From an uncultured Collinsella sp. (GTDB lineage Bacteria > Actinomycetota > Coriobacteriia > Coriobacteriales > Coriobacteriaceae), in contig CALFGH010000139.1 in assembly GCA_937958315.1 (NCBI GenBank), positions 1 through 21,897 of the forward strand: a stretch of DNA of 21,897 nt. Reading direction: 5' to 3'. Shown here one piece after another: positions 14,720 through 21,897 of the stretch. The position numbers and the translations under genes were made by a program. How positions within the stretch are numbered: position 1 is the stretch's first letter; each line of letters begins with the position of its first letter. The notes beneath the pieces are model-generated. The model made no database searches, was not told the DNA's origin, and was given only the letters and a program-made list of their open reading frames with translations.

Positions 14720-15682
14720 TCACGATTTTCTCAAGATGTTCGTAATCCAGAGCAAAAGCGCGGTCTGGGAATCGGCCGAACCCTTCAGTGCAAGCTCCAC
14801 ATCGACCGCGCCCTCAAGCGCAGCGACAAGCTCCGCCATCGAAAAGCGGCGTGCCCAGGTCAGATGATTTTTAACCTGCCAGGACTGGAGCTTGAGCGTC
14901 GCGGCGAGCTCACGCCCCTGCCCGCGAGAGTCGAGCGCCTTGGCGACGATCAGCTCACGGATGCGACCACATAGCAGCGTGTAGGTCCACACGTAGCTCT
15001 TGGAGGGCAGAAGCTTAAAGAGCTCGAGCGAACGCCGCATATCGCGAGCCGAGACGGCGTTGAGGAAGTCCCAGGGCTGGATTTCGGCCGTACGCACGAT
15101 CCAGCGTTCCACATCGGAAAGCTCAATTTGCGGTGCCTCGACCATCTGGGCAAGCTTGGCCAAGTCGTTATCGAGCATGCGGGTGTTCTCGCCCGAGCGC
15201 GAAACGAGCTCCTCGGCGGCCGCCGTCGAGATGGACTTTCCGTGCTGCGTCGCCATCTGCTGCACGCGGCGCGGCAGCTCCCAGCGCTTGGTGCCCGAAC
15301 AGTCGATCACGGCCTTCTTGTCAATCTTGGCGATTGCCTTGTACAGGCGCGTGTTCTTGGCAAGCGAATCGGCGATTATGAGGCAAACCGTCGTGGGGCT
15401 GGGACTCGCCAGATACTCGACAAGCGGCTCGGAAATCGCTTTGGCGAGTTTGGAGCAGCCGTCAAGGATTACCAGGCGAAACTCGCTGCCCATGGGAAAG
15501 GTGTTGAGCGATCCGATAATCGACTCGATATCGGGGTCTTTGGTCATATCGCGCTCGTCGAGGTTGAACTCGACCATGCCCGTCTTTTCCAGACGCGCCT
15601 TCATACGCGAGACGGCGTGGTCGCGTTTGACTCCGTCGGTACCGACGATCAGATATGCCGGCAGCAGACCGGTTTCGGACAT
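14720..15682 (-). CDS. holA: DNA polymerase III subunit delta
   Basis: Clamp-loader delta subunit, which opens the beta sliding clamp. The 320-residue product starts MSETGLLPAYLIVGTDGVKRDHAVSR. It contains the expected AAA+-like but non-ATP-binding N-terminal region, with FNLDERDM, LVILDGCSKL and RWELPRRVQQMA. The helical C-terminal domain includes SSYVWTYTLL-like SKSYVWTYTLLCGRIRELI. Sequence conservation in this family is low, but length, opening segment and location between comEC and rpsT agree. The ATG at 15682 has GGGGAG four bases upstream; the open frame continues to 15724 without support. A promoter-like pair precedes it, so it may be expressed apart from comEC. Confidence 0.9.
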   Translation of the reverse strand: MSETGLLPAYLIVGTDGVKRDHAVSRMKARLEKTGMVEFNLDERDMTKDPDIESIIGSLNTFPMGSEFRLVILDGCSKLAKAISEPLVEYLASPSPTTVCLIIADSLAKNTRLYKAIAKIDKKAVIDCSGTKRWELPRRVQQMATQHGKSISTAAAEELVSRSGENTRMLDNDLAKLAQMVEAPQIELSDVERWIVRTAEIQPWDFLNAVSARDMRRSLELFKLLPSKSYVWTYTLLCGRIRELIVAKALDSRGQGRELAATLKLQSWQVKNHLTWARRFSMAELVAALEGAVDVELALKGSADSQTALLLWITNILRKS

Positions 15683-15722
15683 CGCGCTCCCCTCCCGCAG
15701 GCTCTCGTGTTCGTACCGTGCC

Positions 15723-15752
15723 ATTCTAGCCCACGGGCTTATCCCGCGCCAA
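15723..15752 (-). promoter_or_regulatory. Candidate sigma-70 promoter for holA
   Basis: In the 78-base comEC-holA spacer the minus strand has TTGGCG (15747-15752), an 18-base gap and TAGAAT (15723-15728), about 40 bases before the holA ATG. The -10 is good and the -35 partial. It would let holA be expressed without the competence genes. Confidence 0.45.
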
Positions 15753-15760
15753 CGGCAGCA

Positions 15761-18064
15761 TCACGGTCGCTGGCATCGCATGGCAAATCCGGTTACGGTC
15801 GGCGAGACGGTGATGTCTCCTTGTTCGATGGTGCATGCGAACGCGCCGCCCGCATCGCGAACGGCATCGATGCAGGCATCGGATGGATGGCCGTAGCGGT
15901 TGCCCTCGCCCGCACTCGCGATAGAGAGCTCGGGCTTAAGCGTTTCCAGCAGGTCTGTATCGACAGAAACTTTTGAGCCGTGATGCCCCAGCTTGAGCAC
16001 ATCGATATCGCCCACCTCCTGTACAAACTCGCGCTCCTGATCGAGCTCGGCATCACCAGTGAGGAGCATACGCAGGCTCTTACCTTCCTGTGCATAGGAG
16101 AGCAGCAAGACAAGCGAGTCCTCATTGCCCTCACCATCCACCGTGTCAAACGGCCACATCACACGAGCCCGAAATGCGCCGATATCGACCGCGTCTCCGC
16201 GGGCTACCTGCCGATACGTTACACCGGGGCGATTCAGGACCTCAACAGGCGCGCCGTCCAGCGCATCGGCCGCGACCGCAATGGTTCCAACCGAAAACTG
16301 ATCGAGTACGTCGGGAAGACCACCCCAATGGTCTTCGTCCCAATGCGTCACGAAGACGGCGTCGATATGGTGGACGTTATTGCGAACCAACGCCGATACC
16401 ACGCGCTCATCGAGCCCACAGTCGACGAGCGCCACAGCGCTGCCTTGACGAACCAGAATCGCATCGGCTTGGCCGACATCGAGGACCGTCACCGAAGGCG
16501 GCGCGCATCGATCCCAATAGACATACGGAACAGCCGCCGCAAGCATCAAACACAGCAGCCCCACTGCCATGGGCCGCGCGCGGGGACGTGGCCACCAGAC
16601 CAAGAGGACCGCCAGCGCAAACGGCACCACGTATACCAAGGGCGTATCGGGCGGCACGCTTACGGATGCGCCCGGAACGGCAGCAAAGAGCTGCTCAAAG
16701 AACAGGGCGCAGCGTGCGACAATCATGGGCACCACGAGCGCCCCGTGACGCAGCAGCGGCACAAGCGAGCAGGGCACCAACACAACCGATACAGCGAGCA
16801 GCACGCTTACCACCGGACCGATCACAGCATTTGCAAGCGGGGCAATGAGTGAAAACGTCCCAAATGCGGGAATGGTTACGGGAAGTGTCGCCAGCTGTGA
16901 GCACAGCGTGACAGACAAAATACTGGCGAGGCCCGGTGGCACACTCAGCTCGCCCAAGGCGTAGGTAGCGTAGGGGCAAAAACAAAGGATAGCGAAGACA
17001 CTGGCGCACGATAGCTGAAAACCCATCTCGAACAGTACTGTCGGCCGGAGCAACACAAAGATTGCCATGGTCAAAAATAGAGCCGAGAGGCCATGCCGAC
17101 GACGCCCGGCGCCGTTGGCGACAAGCGACGCCGCCACCATAGAGCACGCGCGCACGGCCGAGGGCGAAGCGCCAGTAAAAACGGCATAGGCAGCGAGGCC
17201 CAGTACCAACAGCCCCCGCTGAAGCCCACGAGAAAGACGCGTCTTTTGCAGGGCGCTCTCAATCACAAACCCCACGATGGCAAGATGGCTGCCCGAAACG
17301 GCGATAAGATGTGCGGTGCCCGTTACCGAAAACCATTCGCCCGCCGGCTGGGCACGCAGCTCGGCCGAGCGTCCGCAGACAACGCCGGCAATGAGTGAGC
17401 GCGCTGGATCGGTCGCGGGCGCGATAACGGCAAGGAGCTCGTTTCGAAGCCGAAGCAACGGCCCTAGAGAGCCCTCGTCGATCGATACCAACCGGACGAC
17501 TTTAACCTTTCGAAGCTCGCCCCGAAGCAAACGTGAGCGCCCATACGCATCATTCTCAAAGCGCGAAATTCGACCGATGACACGCACATGCGAACCGGCG
17601 TCGAGCTCACGATCACACGACAGCCGTACCTGACCCAAACGCTTTTCGCCCGCATACGCATCACAGGTATAGGAGTACACACCGTCATTGATGGACGGGT
17701 CGCCGTACACAACAAACTCGAGACTGCTCGCAGCCCGATTATCCAACGCCCTCGAAGCGCGCAGCGCCCCTATCGCCCAACCCGCGGACACGACCGCTCC
17801 CGCCACGAGGCCGAGGGCCGCGGCATACAGCCATCGCCTCCATCGCACAAGGCGCATGCAGGACCGAGCCAATACGATGCACCCTGCTGCCGCAACGGGA
17901 AAGGCCATAAGCAATGTGACGGGCGCCGCCCGCTCTTCCAGCAGCACATCGACTGCCACGTTAAGTACCAAGCCACAGCTCGCACACAAGCCGGCACAAA
18001 GGGCTATCGTCCACGGCATCAAAGGCCGCGGTGGCATCACATGCTCGCGCTCGGTCGCACTCAT
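15761..18064 (-). CDS. comEC: DNA-uptake channel ComEC (ComEC/Rec2 family)
   Basis: Inner-membrane channel thought to carry single-stranded DNA into the cell during natural transformation. The 767-residue product has N-terminal membrane segments, a soluble DUF4131-like region (about 110-200) and the competence domain with HLIAVSGSHLAIVG and GASPSAVRA followed by many membrane helices. The C-terminal metallo-beta-lactamase-like domain has VLDVGQADAILV, THWDEDHWGGL, TGDAE and KLGHHGS, so the metal-binding residues are intact. It is full length with all three domains. The ATG at 18064 overlaps the comEA stop (ATGA), implying translational coupling; a TTG at 18076 is a less likely start. comEA-comEC-holA is the usual Gram-positive order, here without comEB. 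Confidence 0.94.
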   Translation of the reverse strand: MSATEREHVMPPRPLMPWTIALCAGLCASCGLVLNVAVDVLLEERAAPVTLLMAFPVAAAGCIVLARSCMRLVRWRRWLYAAALGLVAGAVVSAGWAIGALRASRALDNRAASSLEFVVYGDPSINDGVYSYTCDAYAGEKRLGQVRLSCDRELDAGSHVRVIGRISRFENDAYGRSRLLRGELRKVKVVRLVSIDEGSLGPLLRLRNELLAVIAPATDPARSLIAGVVCGRSAELRAQPAGEWFSVTGTAHLIAVSGSHLAIVGFVIESALQKTRLSRGLQRGLLVLGLAAYAVFTGASPSAVRACSMVAASLVANGAGRRRHGLSALFLTMAIFVLLRPTVLFEMGFQLSCASVFAILCFCPYATYALGELSVPPGLASILSVTLCSQLATLPVTIPAFGTFSLIAPLANAVIGPVVSVLLAVSVVLVPCSLVPLLRHGALVVPMIVARCALFFEQLFAAVPGASVSVPPDTPLVYVVPFALAVLLVWWPRPRARPMAVGLLCLMLAAAVPYVYWDRCAPPSVTVLDVGQADAILVRQGSAVALVDCGLDERVVSALVRNNVHHIDAVFVTHWDEDHWGGLPDVLDQFSVGTIAVAADALDGAPVEVLNRPGVTYRQVARGDAVDIGAFRARVMWPFDTVDGEGNEDSLVLLLSYAQEGKSLRMLLTGDAELDQEREFVQEVGDIDVLKLGHHGSKVSVDTDLLETLKPELSIASAGEGNRYGHPSDACIDAVRDAGGAFACTIEQGDITVSPTVTGFAMRCQRP

Positions 18065-18771
18065 ACGCAGATGCAATCTTTAATTTTGGCGAGCTTCTTC
18101 TCACCGATCCCCGATACGCGCATAAGGTCATCGACCGAGGCAAAGGCCCCGTTTTGCGTCCGCTCGTCGATAATCGACTGGGCCATAGAAGGCCCGATGC
18201 CCGAAAGCGTCTGCAGCTCCGCCGCACTTGCCGTATTGATATTCACAAGTCCCGACGAAGACCCTGTACCAGGGGTCGTGGAAGCGCCGCTTTCGGCGCC
18301 GCCGACGGCCGCAGCCGTTTGTTGCTCCCCTACCGTCGGCACATAGATCTTTTGACCATCGGTGATCTTGGACGCACGGTTAAGACCCGTCACATCCGCC
18401 TCGGCCGTAAGCCCTCCGGCGGCATCAATCGCCTGGGACACCCGTGCTCCATCTTTAAGCCGGTACACGCCAGGCTTCACAACGGCGCCATCAACATCGA
18501 CGTACACCTCGGCAGCAGAGGAGCTCTTGGCAGACGGCTCATCGGCATCGTCAGGAGAGGCATCCCCGGCCCCGCGCACATCCGAGGCGCTCGCCTCATC
18601 ACTACGCTCAAACGATACGTCGCTGGAGTGACCACCAAAACCTGCCATCGCCAAGCCGCTCGCGGCGGCAATGACAACCAGGATCGCCACGACCATCGCC
18701 TTATGGCCGAGCAGCTTTTCTGCCCAGCGGTCCATCCGTTTAACCCGTTCGTGTTGCTCGCGCTGCGCCAT
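18061..18771 (-). CDS. comEA: Competence protein ComEA (DNA receptor)
   Basis: Membrane-anchored double-stranded-DNA-binding protein that passes DNA to ComEC. The 236-residue product has a short basic cytoplasmic start, one membrane segment (about 27-45, AMVVAILVVIAAASGLAMAG) and a low-complexity Ser/Ala/Asp spacer. An SLBB domain follows (EVYVDVDGAVVKPGVYRL to QKIYVP), then a Gly/Ser/Thr-rich linker and a helix-hairpin-helix pair (LVNINTASAAELQTLSGIGP and FASVDDLMRVSGIGEKKL). The ATG at 18771 has GGGAGGTG upstream at good spacing; the open frame to 18834 is unsupported. It overlaps comEC. The 5' region holds a small dyad and direct repeat but no convincing promoter. Confidence 0.94.
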   Translation of the reverse strand: MAQREQHERVKRMDRWAEKLLGHKAMVVAILVVIAAASGLAMAGFGGHSSDVSFERSDEASASDVRGAGDASPDDADEPSAKSSSAAEVYVDVDGAVVKPGVYRLKDGARVSQAIDAAGGLTAEADVTGLNRASKITDGQKIYVPTVGEQQTAAAVGGAESGASTTPGTGSSSGLVNINTASAAELQTLSGIGPSMAQSIIDERTQNGAFASVDDLMRVSGIGEKKLAKIKDCICV

Positions 18772-18940
18772 AGCAAACACCTCCCAACACCATCGTGTCA
18801 GGAAACGAACGTCGCAGCCTCCGCACGTCCACACCGGTTATCGCGGTCAAACCAAAAGCTGACCAAAACCTTGCGGAAAAGTGTCCATTTATTCAGGCAC
18901 ACGTCAACAAATGAACCGTTTATCGCCTAATGCCCAGATA
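18772..18940 (-). other. comEA upstream region with short dyad and direct repeat
   Basis: This spacer carries GGTCA (18845-18849) and TGACC (18860-18864) as an inverted repeat with a 10-base gap. The minus-strand heptamer TTTTGGT also occurs twice, eleven bases apart (18851-18857, 18862-18868). A weak TTGGTC-18-GATAAC pair overlaps the repeats. A TTGACG at 18902-18907 has no matching -10. Any of these could be the comEA control site, but none is strong. Confidence 0.25.
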
Positions 18941-18976
18941 GAAAAAGACCGACGATGCAAAATCACCGCCGGTCTA
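18941..18976 (-). terminator. Intrinsic terminator after thiI
   Basis: A 9-bp stem with one mismatch (18946-18954 with 18967-18975) and a 12-nt loop is followed on the minus strand by five T residues (18942-18946). It lies ten bases after the thiI stop and ends the mihF-gmk-rpoZ-thiI unit. Confidence 0.85.
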
Positions 18977-18985
18977 TACACAACA

Positions 18986-20230
18986 TTATTCGTGATCTTG
19001 GTAAATCTCACGTGGAGCGAGCTCGGAATGCTTGCGTTTTAAGGTCTTAGGGGCCTTATACGTGTTGCTCTCGAAGTCGATATATTCGGTCTGTTTGAGC
19101 AAACGCTCAATCATCTCCTCGTGATCGAACAGCTCCCATGCCTCATGCACGGCATCGAGCTTGGCATGCGTCTCGGGACGACGCGGCATAAACAGCGTGC
19201 AGCAATCGGGAGCAGCCTCGGTCGAGATATCGAAGGTACCGATTTCCTCAGCGCGTGCGATGATCTCCTGCTTGTCCGAACCGATCAACGGACGGAACAC
19301 GGGGATCTTCACGGCCTCGTTGACGGCCATGATGTTCTCGAGCGTCTGGGAGGCAACCTGACCGAGCGATTCGCCGGTCACGATAGCCTTGGCGCCCTCG
19401 ATATGCGCAATGCGCTCGGCAACCGAATACATAATGCGACGGTACATGATCACGCGCAGGTTGCTGGGGCAGGTAACCGAGATCTCGCGCTGGCAGTCGC
19501 CAAACGGGACAACGTACAGGCGACCGATCTGAACGCCCGGCTCAAGCGCACGGATGATGTCCTGCACCAAATACTCGCTCGTATCGGGCGTCTGCGGACG
19601 GCCGGAGAAATGTACCGGCACGCACACCGCGCCGCGACGCGCGAGGATCCAGGTCGCAACCGGAGAATCGATACCCGAAGAAAGCAGCGTCACGACCTTG
19701 CCGGCAGAACCCACCGGCAGACCGCCCACGCCGCGCTCGGAGCGTGCGTACACGTAAACGCTACCCTGGACCACCAGCACGTGCACCATTGCGTCGGGGT
19801 CGTGCATCTGGACCTTTTTATCGGGAAACGCCTCGCACAACACCTCTCCCACCTGACGATTGATATCAATCGAGGTGAGCTCGTAGTCGGTGTTCGAGCG
19901 CTTGGCATGCACCTTAAACGACTCAAAGGGACCAAACTCGCGCAGCGCCTTCACGGCGGCGGCGCAGTACTCCTGCGGGTCGCGGTTCGTGTGGTACGCC
20001 AGGGACACGCGAGCAACGCCGGGGACGGTGCGAATGACGCGCGCCGCCTCGTCGGCCTGATGCTCGTTAAAGGTCACGAGGATATAACCGGAAATTCGAG
20101 ACACGGCATTCACGGAAAAGGCGGCCAAGGCCGCCTTGATGTTATCCATGAGGATATGCTCAAAATGTGCGCGGTTCTTGCCCTTCAGTCCAACCTCGTG
20201 ATAGTGGACCAGGCAGACGCGGGCTGCCAT
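18986..20230 (-). CDS. thiI: tRNA 4-thiouridine synthase / sulfurtransferase ThiI
   Basis: Adenylates U8 of tRNA and replaces its oxygen with sulfur; in some bacteria it also supplies sulfur for thiamine. The 414-residue product has an N-terminal ferredoxin-like part and a THUMP domain (about 55-165). The PP-loop SSGIDSP lies at 184-190, and a conserved Cys pair at 343-344 (PDCCTLF) falls at the position of the E. coli catalytic Cys344. The C-terminal rhodanese domain of E. coli ThiI is absent, as in Bacillus-type enzymes that act only on tRNA with a dedicated cysteine desulfurase; no such gene is in the window. The ATG at 20230 directly abuts the rpoZ stop (TAAATG) and lacks a strong ribosome site, so translation is probably coupled. 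Confidence 0.94.
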   Translation of the reverse strand: MAARVCLVHYHEVGLKGKNRAHFEHILMDNIKAALAAFSVNAVSRISGYILVTFNEHQADEAARVIRTVPGVARVSLAYHTNRDPQEYCAAAVKALREFGPFESFKVHAKRSNTDYELTSIDINRQVGEVLCEAFPDKKVQMHDPDAMVHVLVVQGSVYVYARSERGVGGLPVGSAGKVVTLLSSGIDSPVATWILARRGAVCVPVHFSGRPQTPDTSEYLVQDIIRALEPGVQIGRLYVVPFGDCQREISVTCPSNLRVIMYRRIMYSVAERIAHIEGAKAIVTGESLGQVASQTLENIMAVNEAVKIPVFRPLIGSDKQEIIARAEEIGTFDISTEAAPDCCTLFMPRRPETHAKLDAVHEAWELFDHEEMIERLLKQTEYIDFESNTYKAPKTLKRKHSELAPREIYQDHE

Positions 20231-20512
20231 TTAGGCTTCAGCAACCTTGTGGCCGAGCGCCTTCTCATAACGGGCCTCGTCGTAGGAGATATCGCCGTCG
20301 ACAATCTCGTCCATAGCCATCGAGATGGTATCGGCACCGGAGAGCGCAATGGTGATGTCGTCGACATCCTGAACGGCGAGCACGCGGTTGTGCTGGCCAC
20401 GCAGCATGCTGTTAATGTCGCAGGCGCGCTTGGAGGCAAGCGAGGCGAGCAGGAAGCGGTTGTGATCGGTCTTCTCCAGAAGATCGTCAATGCAAGGCTT
20501 TACAACGGACAC
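20231..20512 (-). CDS. rpoZ: RNA polymerase omega subunit
   Basis: Small RNA polymerase subunit that chaperones assembly of beta-prime. The 93-residue product starts (M)SVVKPCIDDLLEKTDHNRFLLA and includes the family core LASKRACDINSML and an acidic C-terminal part DGDISYDEARYEKAL. The start is GTG at 20512 with GAGGT five bases upstream, six bases beyond the gmk stop. gmk-rpoZ adjacency is highly conserved across bacteria, and in Actinobacteria mihF precedes the pair, as here. Confidence 0.93.
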   Translation of the reverse strand: MSVVKPCIDDLLEKTDHNRFLLASLASKRACDINSMLRGQHNRVLAVQDVDDITIALSGADTISMAMDEIVDGDISYDEARYEKALGHKVAEA

Positions 20513-20517
20513 GGACC

Positions 20518-21087
20518 TCAGATCCTTTCATGCATATCGAGAACGCGAACGAGCTCATCGGTCGCGCGGTCGAGATCGTCATTAACCACGACGTCGTCGT
20601 AGCGGTCGGCAAGGGCAAGCTCATGGGCGGCGTTTGCCATACGCAGCTCGATCGTCTCGGGCGTCTCGGTACCGCGACCGACCAGACGCTCGCGGAGCAC
20701 CTCGAGCGAAGGCGGCTTGATAAAAATCAGCACGGCCTCGGGGAAACGCTCCTTGACCTGCAAGGCACCCTGGACATCGATCTCCAAGATTAGAGACGAA
20801 CCAGAGGCAAGCTTGGATGTGACCTCGCTCACCAAGGTGCCGTAGCAGTTACCGTGGACCTCGGCCCACTCAACAAACTCGCCGTTTGCCACGCGGCGGT
20901 CGAACTCCTCGCGCGTCAGAAAAAAGTAATTGACGCCGTCGACCTCGCCTTTGCGTGGGGCTCGCGTGGTAGCCGAAACCGTCAGGCCCAGGTTAGAGCG
21001 ACGCTCGCGCACACGAGTGACGAGCGTGCCCTTGCCTGCACCTGACGGTCCAGAAATCACAAAGAGCTTTGAATCCTGAGCGCTCAC
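20518..21087 (-). CDS. gmk: Guanylate kinase
   Basis: Phosphorylates GMP to GDP with ATP in purine nucleotide synthesis and salvage. The 189-residue product shows P-loop GPSGAGKGT (13-21) and the GMP-binding stretch VSATTRAPRKGEVDGVNYFFLT. The motif EFVEWAEVHGNCYGT and LEIDVQGALQVK follow, and the length is normal. The start is GTG at 21087, directly abutting the mihF stop (TAAGTG). No clear ribosome site precedes it, which suggests reinitiation by ribosomes finishing mihF. The stop is followed closely by rpoZ. Confidence 0.96.
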   Translation of the reverse strand: MSAQDSKLFVISGPSGAGKGTLVTRVRERRSNLGLTVSATTRAPRKGEVDGVNYFFLTREEFDRRVANGEFVEWAEVHGNCYGTLVSEVTSKLASGSSLILEIDVQGALQVKERFPEAVLIFIKPPSLEVLRERLVGRGTETPETIELRMANAAHELALADRYDDVVVNDDLDRATDELVRVLDMHERI

Positions 21088-21396
21088 TTATTTGGTCAGC
21101 TGCTCGAGGAGCTGCTCGCGCTGACGGACACCGAGGCCCTGGACGCGGCGGGTAGCGGAGATGCCGAGCTCCTCCATGATCTTGGCGGCCTTGGCCTTGC
21201 CATAACCGGGCAGGGACTCGATGAGGGTGGAAACCTTCATGCGGGAAGCGATGGGGTCATCGGAGTTGAGCACGGACTCGAGGGACTTCTCGCCCTTCTT
21301 GATCTGCTCGCGAAGCTCAGCGCGGGCGTGACGTGCGGCAGCAGCCTTCTCAAGAGCCTGCTTGCGCTGCTCGTCGGTAAGCTGAGGGAGTGCCAT
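21088..21396 (-). CDS. mihF: Actinobacterial integration host factor (mIHF)
   Basis: Small nucleoid-associated DNA-binding protein of the mycobacterial IHF type, structurally unrelated to HU/IHF of Proteobacteria. The 102-residue product starts MALPQLTDEQRKQALEKAAAA. It has a helical basic N-terminal half and the signature LPGYGKAKAAKIMEELGIS (62-80), a helix-two-turns-helix DNA-binding element, then RRVQGLGVRQREQLLEQL. The ATG at 21396 has GGAGG five bases upstream; the open frame starts a few codons earlier without support. It sits between pyrF and gmk as in most Actinobacteria, and is a main reason for the phylum assignment. A promoter and a dyad in its leader lie upstream. Confidence 0.94.
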   Translation of the reverse strand: MALPQLTDEQRKQALEKAAAARHARAELREQIKKGEKSLESVLNSDDPIASRMKVSTLIESLPGYGKAKAAKIMEELGISATRRVQGLGVRQREQLLEQLTK

Positions 21397-21435
21397 TCGA
21401 ACCTCCAAATAGTTGGGTTATATCTGATGCAATAA

Positions 21436-21472
21436 TTGGCATTTTAGCACGTAAAACGCACTAAATGCCCAA
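21436..21472 (-). promoter_or_regulatory. Imperfect dyad in the mihF leader
   Basis: TTGGCATTT (21436-21444) is mirrored by AAATGCCCAA (21463-21472) with one extra base, and the interior has further partial symmetry. It lies just downstream of the predicted start point, so it could be an operator or an RNA hairpin. Autoregulation by mIHF is possible but unproven. Confidence 0.4.
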
Positions 21473-21485
21473 TCGACGGCACCAT

Positions 21486-21514
21486 AGATTAGACGATACC
21501 TGCGAAAAGTGCAA
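21486..21514 (-). promoter_or_regulatory. Candidate promoter of mihF-gmk-rpoZ-thiI
   Basis: The minus strand shows TTGCAC (21509-21514), exactly 17 bases, then TAATCT (21486-21491). Hexamer matches are moderate but spacing is ideal and position fits a leader of about 80 bases before mihF. The spacer contains one arm of the CCTGCGA repeat family described separately. Confidence 0.5.
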
Positions 21515-21593
21515 TATACGGAGGTCAAAGTTAAGCCCCTGACCTGCGATTCCACACAAAGGATGGGAAAGTTTTCGCAGGCACAGGGGCTAA
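21499..21593. repeat. Competing inverted repeats in the pyrF-mihF spacer
   Basis: An 8-bp arm (21534-21541 with 21584-21591) and a 7-bp arm (21543-21549 with 21575-21581) form a long hairpin. The distal arm TTTTCGCAGG (21572-21581) is also a perfect 10-bp complement of CCTGCGAAAA at 21499-21508. So the same arm can pair with either partner. No strong T-run follows on either strand. It may be a folded terminator of pyrF, an attenuator or a small dispersed element. Confidence 0.6.
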
Positions 21594-21636
21594 TTTGTGC
21601 TAATGAGACCCAAAAGTGGTGACTTGAGGGAATCTT

Positions 21637-21897
21637 TTAGGCGACGTTTTCGACCAGCTCGGCAACGATGGCGTCAAATGCGGCAACAGGGTCGTCGGCA
21701 CCGGTGATGGGTCGGCCCACCACGATGTAGCTCGCACCGCGCTCGATAGCCTGGGAAGGCGTCGCCACGCGGGATTGATCGCCCAGGGCGGCACCCACCG
21801 GACGCACGCCCGGAGTCACAATGAGGGCATCGGGGCCCAGCAGCTCACGCATATCGTGGGCCTCCATCGGCGAGCACACGATGCCGTCGATGCCGTT
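21637..21897 (-). CDS. pyrF: Orotidine 5'-phosphate decarboxylase, C-terminal part (cut by window edge)
   Basis: Final enzyme of UMP synthesis, decarboxylating OMP. Only the last 86 residues are visible, reading NGIDGIVCSPMEAHDMREL at the right edge. TPGVRP and the phosphate-binding YIVVGRPIT follow, and the end is VAELVENVA. These match the C-terminal third of the TIM barrel of the short (bacterial type 1) PyrF. The location before mihF and gmk agrees with the actinobacterial pyr cluster order. The start and active-site Lys/Asp segment lie outside the window. Confidence 0.9.
   Translation of the reverse strand, partial: NGIDGIVCSPMEAHDMRELLGPDALIVTPGVRPVGAALGDQSRVATPSQAIERGASYIVVGRPITGADDPVAAFDAIVAELVENVA

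Noticed and set aside
16090..16848. 252-codon Arg/Pro-rich plus-strand frame within comEC
   Set aside because: Composition is that of a frame-shifted GC-rich gene; comEC is intact on the other strand.
19121..20602. 493-codon plus-strand open frame opposite thiI and rpoZ
   Set aside because: Antisense shadow over thiI, rpoZ and the end of gmk; no family resemblance.

Overview
The window looks like part of the chromosome of a high-GC Gram-positive of the class Coriobacteriia, most likely Collinsella or a close relative. I infer this from the codon use, from an actinobacterial-type integration host factor (mIHF) gene placed between pyrF and gmk, and from the gene orders comEA-comEC-holA-rpsT-lepA and dnaJ-mtaB-phoH-ybeY-dgkA-era-recO. 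The genus is a guess; the phylum is well supported. All 21 recognised genes lie on the minus strand, so the natural reading direction is from right (21897) to left (1). No mobile element, tRNA, rRNA, CRISPR array or phage gene was seen. No gene-free stretch exceeds 300 bases; the longest are 21397-21636 and 18772-18985.

Right to left, the layout is as follows. The 3' end of pyrF (21637-21897) is followed by an intergenic region with competing inverted repeats and a promoter. Next comes mihF-gmk-rpoZ-thiI, tightly packed with two directly abutting stop/start pairs and closed by a terminator at 18941-18976. Then come the DNA-uptake genes comEA and comEC (ATGA overlap) and holA. The ribosomal protein gene rpsT follows with its own promoter, a leader hairpin and a strong terminator (14249-14285). 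After it lies lepA-dusB-hemW, where lepA may be leaderless. An eight-gene run begins with a membrane-anchored J-protein and continues dnaJ-mtaB-phoH-ybeY-dgkA-era-recO. The window ends with rpsO (with terminator) and pnp, cut by the left edge.

Functionally this is mostly a translation and RNA-maintenance region. It holds ribosomal proteins S15 and S20, ribosome assembly and back-translocation GTPases (Era, LepA), 16S rRNA maturation (YbeY), tRNA modification (MtaB, DusB, ThiI) and RNA decay (PNPase). Around these lie chaperones, nucleotide synthesis (PyrF, Gmk), transcription (RpoZ), chromosome architecture (mIHF), repair and replication (RecO, HolA), lipid-carrier recycling (DgkA-type kinase), haem handling (HemW) and a competence channel (ComEA/ComEC).

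The most unusual item is the second J-protein gene (8966-10069). It keeps the J domain, Gly/Phe-rich linker and all four zinc-binding repeats of DnaJ, but its C-terminal substrate/dimerisation region is replaced by about three hydrophobic helices. It sits between hemW and dnaJ, where many Gram-positive genomes carry hrcA. Other points worth a second look are an acidic 60-residue extension on Era, several ribosomal-protein leader hairpins, the probable leaderless lepA start and the repeat-rich pyrF-mihF spacer.
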